The position numbers and the translations under genes are program-made. This document shows, in pieces, positions 27,084-35,435 of a stretch of 64,000 bases of DNA. This DNA is from Pseudomonas laurylsulfativorans (GTDB lineage: Bacteria > Pseudomonadota > Gammaproteobacteria > Pseudomonadales > Pseudomonadaceae): assembly GCF_002906155.1 (NCBI RefSeq), contig NZ_MUJK01000006.1, positions 124,001 to 188,000 on the forward strand, read 5' to 3'. How positions within the stretch are numbered: the stretch's first letter is position 1; every line of letters begins with the position of its first letter. Below the pieces are notes generated by a model. The model made no database searches, was not told the DNA's origin, and saw only the letters and a program-made list of their open reading frames with translations.

Positions 27084-28052
27084 TCAATTCGCCACCCGAA
27101 CCCCACCCAGACTCCCACTCAATTCATATGCCGCCAATTCCGCCTGATGCGCCGCCAGCAATTCAGGCAACGACCCGCGCAGGTATTCCACCCACGTCTT
27201 GATCTTCGCATCCAGGTACTGGCGCGAAGGGTAGATCGCATACAGGTTCAGCTCCTGCGAGCGGTACTTGGGCATGACGCGCACCAGCGTGCCATTACGC
27301 AGGCCCTCTATCGCGGCGTACAGCGGCAGCACGCCAACGCCCATGCCGCTGATGATCGCGGATTTCATCGCGTCGGCGGAGTTCACCAGGAACGGTGAGC
27401 TGTTGATGGTGACCATTTCCTGGCCGTCAGGACCGTCGAAGGCCCATTTTTCCAGGGGGATCACCGGGCTGACCAGGCGCAGGCAGGCGTGGTTGAGCAG
27501 GTCGCTGGGTTTTTGTGCGCAGCCGTTGGCTTTGACGTAGGCCGGCGAGGCGCAAACGATGCTGTAGGTGATGCCCAGGCGCTGGGAGACGAAGCCCGAG
27601 TCCGGCAGTTCGCGGGCCAGGACGATGGACACGTCGTAGCCTTCGTCGAGCAGGTCCGGCACGCGGTTGGCCATGGTCAGGTCGAAGGTCACGTCCGGGT
27701 GGGTCTTGCGGTAGCGGGCGATGGCGTCGATCACGAAGTGCTGGCCGATGCCGGTCATGGTGTGCACTTTCAGTTGTCCGGCCGGGCGCGCGTGGGCGTC
27801 GCTGGCCTCGGCTTCGGCTTCTTCGACGTAGGCCAGGATCTGTTCGCAGCGCAACAGATAGCGCTTGCCGGCTTCGGTCAGGGCGATGCGGCGGGTCGTT
27901 CGGTTGAGCAGGCGGGTTTGCAGGTGGGCTTCCAGGTTGGAGACCGCGCGCGAGACGTTGGCCGTGGTGGTGTCCAGTTGCACGGCAGCGGCGGTGAAGC
28001 TGCCAGCCTCGGCCACGTAACTGAAGGCGCGCATGTTTTGCAAAGTGTCCAT
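27084..28052 (-). CDS. LysR-type regulator, AaeR-like
   Basis: 322 residues. The N-terminal winged helix (MRAFSYVAEAGSFTAAAVQLDTTTANVSRAVSNLE) is followed by the linker and a periplasmic-binding-like effector domain. It is divergent from an AaeXAB-like efflux operon, the arrangement of E. coli aaeR-aaeXAB, where the regulator responds to aromatic carboxylic acids; that role here is inferred from context. The last 47 codons are duplicated at 21227. Confidence 0.9.
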   Translation of the reverse strand: MDTLQNMRAFSYVAEAGSFTAAAVQLDTTTANVSRAVSNLEAHLQTRLLNRTTRRIALTEAGKRYLLRCEQILAYVEEAEAEASDAHARPAGQLKVHTMTGIGQHFVIDAIARYRKTHPDVTFDLTMANRVPDLLDEGYDVSIVLARELPDSGFVSQRLGITYSIVCASPAYVKANGCAQKPSDLLNHACLRLVSPVIPLEKWAFDGPDGQEMVTINSSPFLVNSADAMKSAIISGMGVGVLPLYAAIEGLRNGTLVRVMPKYRSQELNLYAIYPSRQYLDAKIKTWVEYLRGSLPELLAAHQAELAAYELSGSLGGVRVAN

Positions 28053-28120
28053 GGGGTGCTCTCGGGTGCGATGGCAAATTGTGACACGAAGTTTCAGGGA
28101 CTGAGACCCCCGACTTACGG

Positions 28121-28145
28121 ATTATCTCGTTAACGGTAACAAAGA
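28121..28145. promoter_or_regulatory. Candidate LysR operator in the divergent promoter region
   Basis: GTTAACGGTAAC (28129-28140), an imperfect palindrome, sits inside an ATCT...AGAT frame in the 274-bp gap between lysR and the efflux operon. Such a dyad about 70 bp before the lysR start is a plausible LysR site. No footprint-level evidence. Confidence 0.35.
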
Positions 28146-28201
28146 TTCACAAGAATCCCAGCTTATCGCCATCAAAGCCCACCCATAGAATTGCATGGAC
28201 A

Positions 28202-28290
28202 GTAGGAGCCGGCTTGCTGGCGATGGCATCGCTGCGCTCACCCAGACGCACCGAGGTGTCGGTATCGCCAGCAAGCTGGCTCCTACAAGA
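28202..28290. repeat. BIME upstream of the efflux operon
   Basis: Arms TAGGAGCCGGCTTGCTGGCG and CGCCAGCAAGCTGGCTCCTA in opposite orientation. It lies between the putative operator and the first gene of the operon and is open in the same frame, which tends to draw automated start calls too far upstream. Confidence 0.85.
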
Positions 28291-28326
28291 TCTCCTTGTT
28301 TCCCCCTATTTCAGGAAATCGCAGCA

Positions 28327-29826
28327 GTGCCGCGTCGCATCAGCAGAGCGCTTCAGCCGCTCAGTGTTTTGGCTTTAACCCTGGCAATCAGCGGCTGCAT
28401 CGGAACCGGAGGTATTGCCCCACAGGGCAAGGCGCTGGAGGCCAATTCATTGGCCACCGACGAAGCGATCCAGAGCGCCTCGCAAGATGCGAACTGGCCC
28501 ATCGCGCAATGGTGGCAAGCCTATGGCGACCCGCAACTGAATCGCTGGATCGACCTCGCCCTGCAAGGCAGCCCGAGCCTGGCCATGGCCGCCGCCCGGG
28601 TACGTCAGGCCAGGTCCATGGCCGGTGTCGCCGAAGCGGCCGAGTCGCTGCAGATCAATGGGGATACGACCCTCAAGCGCCACAACTGGCCGACCGACCA
28701 GTTCTACGGCCCCGGCGAGCTGGCCAATAGCACCACTTGGGACAACAACGCGGCGCTGGGTTTCAGTTATGCCCTGGACCTCTGGGGGCGCGAAAGCAAT
28801 GCCACCGAACGCGCCGTGGACATGGCGCACATGACCGTCGCCGAAGCGCGTCAGGCCCAGCTCGAATTGCAGGACAACATCGTACGGGTCTACATCGAGC
28901 TGTCGTTGCAGTACGCCCAGCGGGACATCGTTAAAGCGACCTTGAAGCAGCAACAGCAGATTCTCGAGCTGGCGCAAAAACGCCTGAGCGGGGGCATCGG
29001 CACCCATTTCGAAGTCAGCCAGGCCGAGACGCCGCTGCCGGAAACCCATCGCCAGATCGACGCCCTCGACGAAGAAATCGCCTTGAGCCGGAATCAACTC
29101 GTAGCCCTCGCCGGCAAGGGCCCGGGGGAGGGCGCGCAGTTGCAGCGGCCAACCCTGTCGCTGGGTGCGCCGCTGAAACTGCCGTCCTCGTTGCCAGCGC
29201 AATTGCTCGGCCAACGCCCGGACGTGGTTGCCAGCCGCTGGCAAGTGGCGGCGCAGGCGCGGGGCATTGATGTTGCCCATGCCGGTTTCTATCCGAACGT
29301 CGATCTGGTCGGCAGCCTCGGCTACATGGCGACCGGCGGTGGGGCTCTGGAGTTCCTGACTGGCAAGAAACTCAACTACAGCGTGGGGCCGGCGATTTCG
29401 TTGCCAATCTTCGATGGTGGACGTTTGCGTGGGGAGTTGGGCGAAGCCTCGGCCGGGTATGACATCGCCGTGGCCAAGTACAACCAGACGCTGGTCAATG
29501 CCCTGAAAAATATCTCCGACCAGTTGATCCGCCGCGAGTCCATGGACAAGCAGCAGGCTTTCGCCGCCGAGTCGGTGGCTACTGCACAGAAGACCTACGA
29601 CATCGCGATGATCGCCTACCAGCGCGGGCTGACCGACTACCTCAATGTGCTCAACGCGCAGACTCTGTTGTTCAAGCAGCAGCAAGTGCAGCAGCAGGTT
29701 CAGGCGGCGCGCTTGAGCGCCCATGCCGAACTGGTCACGGCGCTCGGCGGTGGCCTCGGGGCCGGTAATGACGTGCCGAAGGACAGCCAGACCCAGGCGC
29801 CGAAAACCCCGAGCCTTTTGCGTTGA
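28327..29826 (+). CDS. Outer-membrane efflux lipoprotein (NodT/OprM family)
   Basis: TolC-type channel for the adjacent pump. I start at GTG 28327, just after an AGGAAA site, giving 499 residues with a lipoprotein signal ending LAISGC. Starts further upstream (28195) would translate the BIME. The two outer-membrane efflux repeats are visible (QARSMAGVAEAAESLQINGD; DVVASRWQVAAQARGIDVAHAGFYPNVDL), with the typical FDGGRLRGELGEA stretch. First gene of the four-gene operon; E. coli aae has no such gene. Confidence 0.9.
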   Translation: MPRRISRALQPLSVLALTLAISGCIGTGGIAPQGKALEANSLATDEAIQSASQDANWPIAQWWQAYGDPQLNRWIDLALQGSPSLAMAAARVRQARSMAGVAEAAESLQINGDTTLKRHNWPTDQFYGPGELANSTTWDNNAALGFSYALDLWGRESNATERAVDMAHMTVAEARQAQLELQDNIVRVYIELSLQYAQRDIVKATLKQQQQILELAQKRLSGGIGTHFEVSQAETPLPETHRQIDALDEEIALSRNQLVALAGKGPGEGAQLQRPTLSLGAPLKLPSSLPAQLLGQRPDVVASRWQVAAQARGIDVAHAGFYPNVDLVGSLGYMATGGGALEFLTGKKLNYSVGPAISLPIFDGGRLRGELGEASAGYDIAVAKYNQTLVNALKNISDQLIRRESMDKQQAFAAESVATAQKTYDIAMIAYQRGLTDYLNVLNAQTLLFKQQQVQQQVQAARLSAHAELVTALGGGLGAGNDVPKDSQTQAPKTPSLLR

Positions 29827-29837
29827 ACACAAAACCT

Positions 29838-29931
29838 GTGGGAGCGAGCCTGCTCGCGAAGGCGATGTTTCAGACGACATTTATGCTGCCTGACACTCCC
29901 TCTTCGCGAGCAGGCTCGCTCCCACAGGTTG
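29838..29931. repeat. BIME between channel and pump genes
   Basis: Arms TGTGGGAGCGAGCCTGCTCG and CGAGCAGGCTCGCTCCCACA in opposite orientation, within the 138-bp gap of the operon. Confidence 0.88.
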
Positions 29932-29964
29932 CGGTTTTCACTGGAAATTATTGAGCAGGAATAG

Positions 29965-32169
29965 ATGACTCTCTTGCCCGCCCCTTTGCGATGGCTTTAC
30001 TCCCTGGAATGGCGCCGGGGTTTCTTCGACTGGGCACGCAGCGACGGCGTGACCTGGGTCTATATCTTCAAGGTGCTGTTCGCCGCGTTCCTGACGCTAT
30101 GGCTGGCCATGCGCCTGGAGCTGCCGCAACCGCGCACGGCGATGATCACCGTGTTCATCGTCATGCAGCCGCAGAGCGGCCAGGTGTTCGCCAAGAGTTT
30201 CTATCGATTTCTCGGCACCCTGGCCGGGTCGGCGGTGATGGTCGCGCTGATCGCCCTGTTTGCGCAGAACACTGAACTGTTCCTCGGTTCGCTGGCGATA
30301 TGGGTCGGTATCTGCACCGCCGGTGCCGCCCGCTGCCGCAACTTCCGCGCCTACGGTTTCGTACTCGCCGGCTACACCGCCGCGATGGTCGGCTTGCCCG
30401 CGCTGGCCCATCCGGATGGCGCCTTCATGGCGGCGGTCTGGCGGGTGCTGGAAATCTCCTTGGGCATTCTCTGTTCGACCGTGGTCAGCGTCGCCATCCT
30501 GCCGCAATCGGCGAGTGCGGCGATGCGCAATGCCTTGTATCAGCGCTTCGGCGTGTTCGCCCTGTTCGTCACCGACGGCCTGCGCGGTCGCAGTCAGCGC
30601 GAGGCGTTCGAGGCTGGCAACGTGCGTTTCATCGCCGAAGCCGTGGGCCTGGAAGGCTTGCGCAGCGTTACTGTTTTTGAAGACCCGCACATGCGCCGGC
30701 GCAATGGCCGGCTCAGTCGCCTGAACAGCGAGTTCATGGGCATCACCACGCGTTTCAATGCCTTGCATCAGCTGCTTGAACGCCTGCGCAGCAGCGCGGC
30801 GGACCAGGTTGTAGCCGCGATCAAACCGGGACTGCAGGACCTCGCCGAGTTGCTCGACGGCTTCAGCGGTCGCGCCCTGACCAGCGCCGATGCGGCGCGC
30901 CTGGTCGCGGTGCTGAGCGCCTACAAGGAAGGCTTGCCGGCGCGGGTACGCAGCCTGCGGGCGACGTTCCAGCAGAGCAATCCGAGCGATGCCGAACAAC
31001 TGGATTTCCACACGGCCTACGAGCTGCTTTATCGCTTCGTCGACGACCTGCACGGTTATGCGCAGACCCATGCGTCCCTGGCCGATCACAGTCACGAGCG
31101 GGAGCGCTGGGATGAGCCGTTCACCCCGCAAACCAACTGGATGGCCGCGGCGGCGTCGGGCATTCGCGCGTCGTTCATCCTGGTGGTGTTGGGCAGCTAC
31201 TGGGTGGCAACCGCCTGGCCGAGCGGTGCCACCATGACCCTGATTGCCGCCGCGACCGTGGGCCTGTCCGCCGCCACCCCGAACCCGAAACGCATGGCCT
31301 TTCAGATGGCGTGCGGGACGCTGCTCGGGGCGCTGATCGGCTTCGTCGAGATGTTTTTCATTTTTCCGTGGATCGACGGATTCCCGTTGCTGTGCGTGAT
31401 GCTTGCACCGGTGATCGTGCTGGGTTCGTTCCTGACATCGCGGCCGCAATACGTCGGCGTCGGCCTGGGTTTGCTGATCTTCTTCAGCACCGGTTCAGTG
31501 CCGGACAACCTCACGGTCTACAACCCCTACACCTTCATCAACGACTACATCGCCATGGTGATGGGCATGCTGGTGTGTGCAGCGGCCGGTGCGATCATTC
31601 TGCCGCCCAACAGCCGATGGCTGTGGCGCCGACTGGAGCAGGACTTGCGTGGTCAGGTGGTGTACGCCATCAGCGGCAAGCTCAAGGGCCTGGCCTCGAG
31701 TTTCGAAAGCCGTACCCGCGATCTGGTGCATCAGGCTTATGGCTTCGCGGCAGGCCAACCGCAGGTGCAGCGGGACTTGCTGCGCTGGATGTTCGTGGTG
31801 CTGGAAGTCGGCCACGCGATCATCGAATTGCGCAAGGAGCAGGCGATTTTGCCGGTGCATCCGGCCTATGCCGAATCCCAGCCATGGCGCCAGGCGATCC
31901 GGGTGATGGGGCGTGCGCTGGTGCGGCTGTTCCTGCAACCGAACAGCAGCAATCTCGAACGCGCGCTGGTCGCCGTCGATCACGCGATCAGCCGTGTGCA
32001 GTCCACCGACGAACCCTTCGCCCCGCACTTCGACACCTCGGCATTGCGTCGGGTGAAGAGCTACCTGCACTTCATCCGCACCTCTCTGCTCGATCCGCAA
32101 TCACCGCTCGCCGGCTACATCAATGCGAGTGCCAGCGCCAAGCCACAAGGACTTGAACATGCCTCGTGA
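29965..32169 (+). CDS. FUSC-family inner-membrane efflux protein (AaeB-like)
   Basis: 734 residues. Two hydrophobic blocks of about five to six spans each (residues about 30-180 and 395-555) are separated by a soluble region of about 200 residues and followed by a soluble tail, as in AaeB/FUSC proteins. Conserved pieces include PQPRTAMITVFIVMQPQSGQVFAKSFYR in the first block and ATAWPSGATMTLIAA in the second. ATG 29965 follows GCAGGAATAG. It overlaps the DUF1656 gene by 11 bp. Substrate probably an aromatic acid, inferred from the family. Confidence 0.92.
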   Translation: MTLLPAPLRWLYSLEWRRGFFDWARSDGVTWVYIFKVLFAAFLTLWLAMRLELPQPRTAMITVFIVMQPQSGQVFAKSFYRFLGTLAGSAVMVALIALFAQNTELFLGSLAIWVGICTAGAARCRNFRAYGFVLAGYTAAMVGLPALAHPDGAFMAAVWRVLEISLGILCSTVVSVAILPQSASAAMRNALYQRFGVFALFVTDGLRGRSQREAFEAGNVRFIAEAVGLEGLRSVTVFEDPHMRRRNGRLSRLNSEFMGITTRFNALHQLLERLRSSAADQVVAAIKPGLQDLAELLDGFSGRALTSADAARLVAVLSAYKEGLPARVRSLRATFQQSNPSDAEQLDFHTAYELLYRFVDDLHGYAQTHASLADHSHERERWDEPFTPQTNWMAAAASGIRASFILVVLGSYWVATAWPSGATMTLIAAATVGLSAATPNPKRMAFQMACGTLLGALIGFVEMFFIFPWIDGFPLLCVMLAPVIVLGSFLTSRPQYVGVGLGLLIFFSTGSVPDNLTVYNPYTFINDYIAMVMGMLVCAAAGAIILPPNSRWLWRRLEQDLRGQVVYAISGKLKGLASSFESRTRDLVHQAYGFAAGQPQVQRDLLRWMFVVLEVGHAIIELRKEQAILPVHPAYAESQPWRQAIRVMGRALVRLFLQPNSSNLERALVAVDHAISRVQSTDEPFAPHFDTSALRRVKSYLHFIRTSLLDPQSPLAGYINASASAKPQGLEHAS

Positions 32170-32359
32170 AATCGCCTTCCACGGCGTGTACATGCCGACC
32201 ATGACCCTGATGTTTTTCATCGCGGCAGCGCTTGCCTGGGCACTGGACCGGTTCCTGTCCGGGTTCGACCTGTACCGTTTTTTCTGGCACCCGGCGTTGT
32301 TGCGCCTGAGCCTGTTTACCTGTCTGTTCGGCGCGTTGGCGCTGACTGTCTACCGTTGA
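32159..32359 (+). CDS. DUF1656 small membrane protein (AaeX-like)
   Basis: 66 residues with two membrane spans and the family opening PREIAFHGVYMP. AaeX-type proteins sit between pump and adaptor in these operons; their exact function is not established. ATG 32159 overlaps the pump stop. Confidence 0.88.
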   Translation: MPREIAFHGVYMPTMTLMFFIAAALAWALDRFLSGFDLYRFFWHPALLRLSLFTCLFGALALTVYR

Positions 32360-32383
32360 CTCTCAATCACTGAGAATGCCCCG

Positions 32384-33247
32384 ATGAAAAAGTTTTTCAG
32401 TCTGCTCGCGACCTTGCTGGTGCTGGCCCTCGCGCTGTGGATCGGCCGCTCCTTGTGGGAGCACTACATGAACACGCCATGGACCCGCGACGGCCGCGTG
32501 CGCGCCGACATCATCAACGTCGCCGCCGACGTCACCGGCGAAGTGGTGGACGTGCCGGTGCGTGATAACCAACTGGTGAAGAAGGGTGATTTGCTGATGC
32601 AGATCGACCCCGAGCACTACCGTCTCGCGGTGAAGCAGGCACAAAGCCTGGTGGCCTCGCGCAAGGCGACCTGGGAGATGCGCAAGGTCAACGCCCATCG
32701 TCGCGCGGACATGGACAACCTGGTGATCTCCCGGGAAAACCGCGACGACGCCAGCAACCTCGCTGACTCGGCCCTGGCCGACTACCAGCAGGCCCAGGCA
32801 CAACTGGAAGCCGCCGAGCTCAATCTGAAACGCACGCAAGTGCGCGCGGCGGTGGACGGCTACGTGACCAACCTCAACGTGCATCGCGGCGACTACGCGC
32901 GCATCGGCGAGGCGAAAATGGCCGTGGTCGACATGAACTCGTTCTGGGTCTACGGCTTCTTCGAAGAAACCAAGCTGCCCCATGTGCGCGTCGGTGATAA
33001 GGCCGACATGCAACTGATGAGCGGCGAAGTGCTCAAGGGCCATGTGGAAAGTATCTCGCGCGGTATTTACGATCGTGACAACCCTGAGAGCCGCGAATTG
33101 ATCGCCGATGTAAACCCGACCTTTAACTGGGTGCGCCTGGCGCAGCGGGTGCCGGTGCGCATTCACATCGATGAAGTGCCGGAGGGGGTGGTGTTGGCGG
33201 CGGGGATTACTTGTACGGTGGTGGTGAAGTCAGCGACGGGTGAGTAA
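32384..33247 (+). CDS. Periplasmic adaptor of the AaeA/EmrA type
   Basis: 287 residues: N-terminal anchor (SLLATLLVLALALWIGRSLW), then the motif TPWTRDGRVRADIINVAADVTGEV typical of AaeA, a lipoyl half (DNQLVKKGDLLMQIDPEHY), a short helical hairpin, second lipoyl half (VRAAVDGYVTNLNVHRGDYA) and beta-barrel (GFFEETKLPHVRVGDKADMQL). Last gene of the operon, completing a channel-pump-DUF1656-adaptor export system. Confidence 0.92.
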   Translation: MKKFFSLLATLLVLALALWIGRSLWEHYMNTPWTRDGRVRADIINVAADVTGEVVDVPVRDNQLVKKGDLLMQIDPEHYRLAVKQAQSLVASRKATWEMRKVNAHRRADMDNLVISRENRDDASNLADSALADYQQAQAQLEAAELNLKRTQVRAAVDGYVTNLNVHRGDYARIGEAKMAVVDMNSFWVYGFFEETKLPHVRVGDKADMQLMSGEVLKGHVESISRGIYDRDNPESRELIADVNPTFNWVRLAQRVPVRIHIDEVPEGVVLAAGITCTVVVKSATGE

Positions 33248-33249
33248 CC

Positions 33250-33383
33250 CTGTGGCGAGGGGGCTTGCCCCCGTTGGGTCGCGAAGCGGCCCCAAAACCT
33301 GCCATCAGGTCATTTCAGGCACACCACACTCATCGGTTTAACGACTGCTGCGCAGCCGAACGGGAGCAAGCTCCCTCGCCACA
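33250..33383. repeat. Inverted REP pair, GTGGCGAGGGGGCTTG class
   Basis: Left arm TGTGGCGAGGGGGCTTGCCC and right arm GGGAGCAAGCTCCCTCGCCA. Lies between the converging adaptor gene and the NTF2-like gene. Confidence 0.82.
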
Positions 33384-33395
33384 AAAGCGCATGCG

Positions 33396-33794
33396 TCAGC
33401 CCTTGCAAAACGTCTCATGCAAATGCCGCCAGATCACCCGCCCATCTGCTTGCTTTTCGAACACCACGGTCGAGCGGCGGTCCGAGTGCAGCCCGGTCGC
33501 ATCGGTCTGTTGCTCGCGGTAACTCACGGTGGCGCCACCATCGTACAGCGCAATGCCACGCAACTCGCTGAGCTCGATGCGGAACCCGAGCTTCTTGCCG
33601 CCCGCCAGCGTGAACAGTTCGCTCAATGCGTCAAAATCCAGCACTCGACCCAGGGGCGAGACCATGGAGAACTGTGGCGAAAAACGGGTCAGCAGTTTTT
33701 CGAGTTCACACGCATCGCGTTCCTCGGCCAGCCATTGTTCGATGGCCACGTGGGCCTGGATCACTTCGTCGAAGTATTCGGTGTAGTCGGTCAT
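33396..33794 (-). CDS. NTF2-like / DUF4440-type protein
   Basis: 132 residues from ATG 33794 (MTDYTEYFDEVIQAHVAIEQWL), a cytoplasmic alpha+beta protein. The pattern of an N-terminal helix, FSPQFSMVSPLGRVLDFDAL, and C-terminal strands ending VFEKQADGRVIWRHLHETF fits the SnoaL/NTF2-like fold with its cone-shaped pocket. Upstream codons to 33893 translate a REP and are not part of the gene. Function unknown. Confidence 0.75.
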   Translation of the reverse strand: MTDYTEYFDEVIQAHVAIEQWLAEERDACELEKLLTRFSPQFSMVSPLGRVLDFDALSELFTLAGGKKLGFRIELSELRGIALYDGGATVSYREQQTDATGLHSDRRSTVVFEKQADGRVIWRHLHETFCKG

Positions 33795-33826
33795 ATTGTT
33801 TCCTGAAATTCTGTGGTGTCTGTTCA

Positions 33827-33925
33827 GACGCCTTCGCGAGCAGGCTCGCTCCCACAAGGGATTGGAGTTGTCCACACAGTCAGCGGTTAACACGGAACCT
33901 GTGGGAGCGAGCTTGCTCGCGATGG
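33827..33925. repeat. BIME between NTF2-like and SDR genes
   Basis: Arms TTCGCGAGCAGGCTCGCTCC and TGTGGGAGCGAGCTTGCTCG around about 45 bp. Confidence 0.85.
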
Positions 33926-33938
33926 AGTCGACTCGTTC

Positions 33939-34763
33939 TCATAGCTGCCCACGCAACCCGAAACGCTTCATCAACCCGGCTTCCAATAAGCTTTTCGGTA
34001 GCAACCCGGCCAACAGCGGCAACGCGCGACTGCCATTGCCCAGACGTATCAGTCGCGGTGGCTTGTCCTGCTGCACAGCCTTGAGCAACCCGGCGGCAAA
34101 CTCACTGGCCGGGGTCGGTTTGTCCTGGGATGCCCTGGCCCGTGCGCGTATGCCTTCGCGCAGCGGGAACCAGGGCGATTGCTCACTGATCAGTTGCTCG
34201 GCTTCGTGGCCGGCATTCTTGGCAAAGCTGGAAGCGATGGCCCCCGGCTGTACTTCCATGACCCGCACACCGAACGGCGCCAGTTCCATGCGCAAGGCAT
34301 CGCTCAAGGCATGCACGGCGGCTTTCGAGGCGCAGTAAGCACCGGCGAATGGCGTGACCAGAACACCGGACACACTACCGATATTCACCACCAGCCCCTT
34401 GGCCCGGCGCAGTACCGGGAACAGGGCGCGGGTGACGCCGACGATGGCGAACACATTGGTTTCGAACTGGCGCTGCATGGCCGGTACGCCGCCGTCGAGC
34501 AACGGCCCCATGGCGCCATAACCCGCGTTGTTGATCAGCACGTCGAGGCCGCCAGTCTGCTGGTTGATTCGCTCGCCCAAGGATTCCAGCGCGGCGGCAT
34601 CGTTGACATCCAGTTGTACGGCAGTGAAGCCCGCGTCGGTGAGTGCCGCGACATCTTCGGCCTTGCGGGCACTGGCCCAGACTTCATAACCGGCGACCTT
34701 GAACGCATCGGCAAGGGCGCGGCCGATGCCGCTGGAACAACCGGTAATCAACGCAACGGGCAT
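33939..34763 (-). CDS. Short-chain dehydrogenase/reductase
   Basis: 274 residues from ATG 34763. Rossmann cofactor motif TGCSSGIGRALA (TGxxxGxG), NNAGYGAMG, catalytic Ser in VNIGSVSGV and the YxxxK motif YCASK. The first strand (ALITGCSSG) and R/K in the next turn suggest NADP(H). Substrate not predictable. Codons upstream to 34928 overlap the neighbour gene and are not used. Probably cotranscribed with the membrane-protein gene 34 bp upstream. Confidence 0.9.
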   Translation of the reverse strand: MPVALITGCSSGIGRALADAFKVAGYEVWASARKAEDVAALTDAGFTAVQLDVNDAAALESLGERINQQTGGLDVLINNAGYGAMGPLLDGGVPAMQRQFETNVFAIVGVTRALFPVLRRAKGLVVNIGSVSGVLVTPFAGAYCASKAAVHALSDALRMELAPFGVRVMEVQPGAIASSFAKNAGHEAEQLISEQSPWFPLREGIRARARASQDKPTPASEFAAGLLKAVQQDKPPRLIRLGNGSRALPLLAGLLPKSLLEAGLMKRFGLRGQL

Positions 34764-34797
34764 GGCGCATTCCTTGTGCAAACAATGGGGGGAGGGA

Positions 34798-35292
34798 TCA
34801 GTCGGAAAAACTACCCTGCAATCGCTCGGCGCGAAACTCCAGGGTTTCCGGACGGTAGCCGGGGCGCAATGGCGGCAGCGGCAAACAGTCTTCCCAGTTG
34901 CCACCGGCCTGCAATTCGCCGGGGCCACGATAACGCGGGGCGGTGTATTGATTGTCGGCCAGGTTCACCGTGTCGCCCGGTGCATACGCCGCGACCCGCC
35001 AGCGCAGTTCCGTCAGCGGCACGTCATTGCCGTTGTTCATCGTCAGTTTCAACGGACGGTCGGCTGGGCAGTGTTGCGGCGCATAGCTGATGCGTAATTC
35101 CAGGCGTTGCAGCTGCTTGAGTTCGCGGTGGTCCATCCAGATGACCCAAGTGGCGACCAGGCCCAGCCCCACGGCGGCGGCCATGGAAACGGGCAAGGCC
35201 TTGGCCGGATAGCGCAGCAACAGTATCAGCCAAGTGATGACCAGCAGGACGCCGATGAACATGACGTAAATCTCGGGAGTAGAGAGGCTCAT
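34798..35292 (-). CDS. Small membrane protein with C-terminal soluble domain
   Basis: 164 residues. Two N-terminal spans (MFIGVLLVITWLILLLR, VSMAAAVGLGLVATWVIWM) precede a beta-rich soluble domain (LELRISYAPQHCPADRPLKLTMNNGNDVPL) that resembles an immunoglobulin-like sandwich, with two Cys. No catalytic motif seen. Likely operon with the SDR gene. Function unknown. Confidence 0.75.
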   Translation of the reverse strand: MSLSTPEIYVMFIGVLLVITWLILLLRYPAKALPVSMAAAVGLGLVATWVIWMDHRELKQLQRLELRISYAPQHCPADRPLKLTMNNGNDVPLTELRWRVAAYAPGDTVNLADNQYTAPRYRGPGELQAGGNWEDCLPLPPLRPGYRPETLEFRAERLQGSFSD

Positions 35293-35435
35293 CCTACCTA
35301 AGCGCAGGTAGGGTTGGCGATGGGCGGGGTGTGGTCATGACGTCAAAGGCCGTCTGTCTGATCTGTAAGTTCTGACAGTAGCCGGGCATTTGCTAGACAG
35401 GCTTAGATGAGGGGAGTGATTCCGGAGCGGCTACA

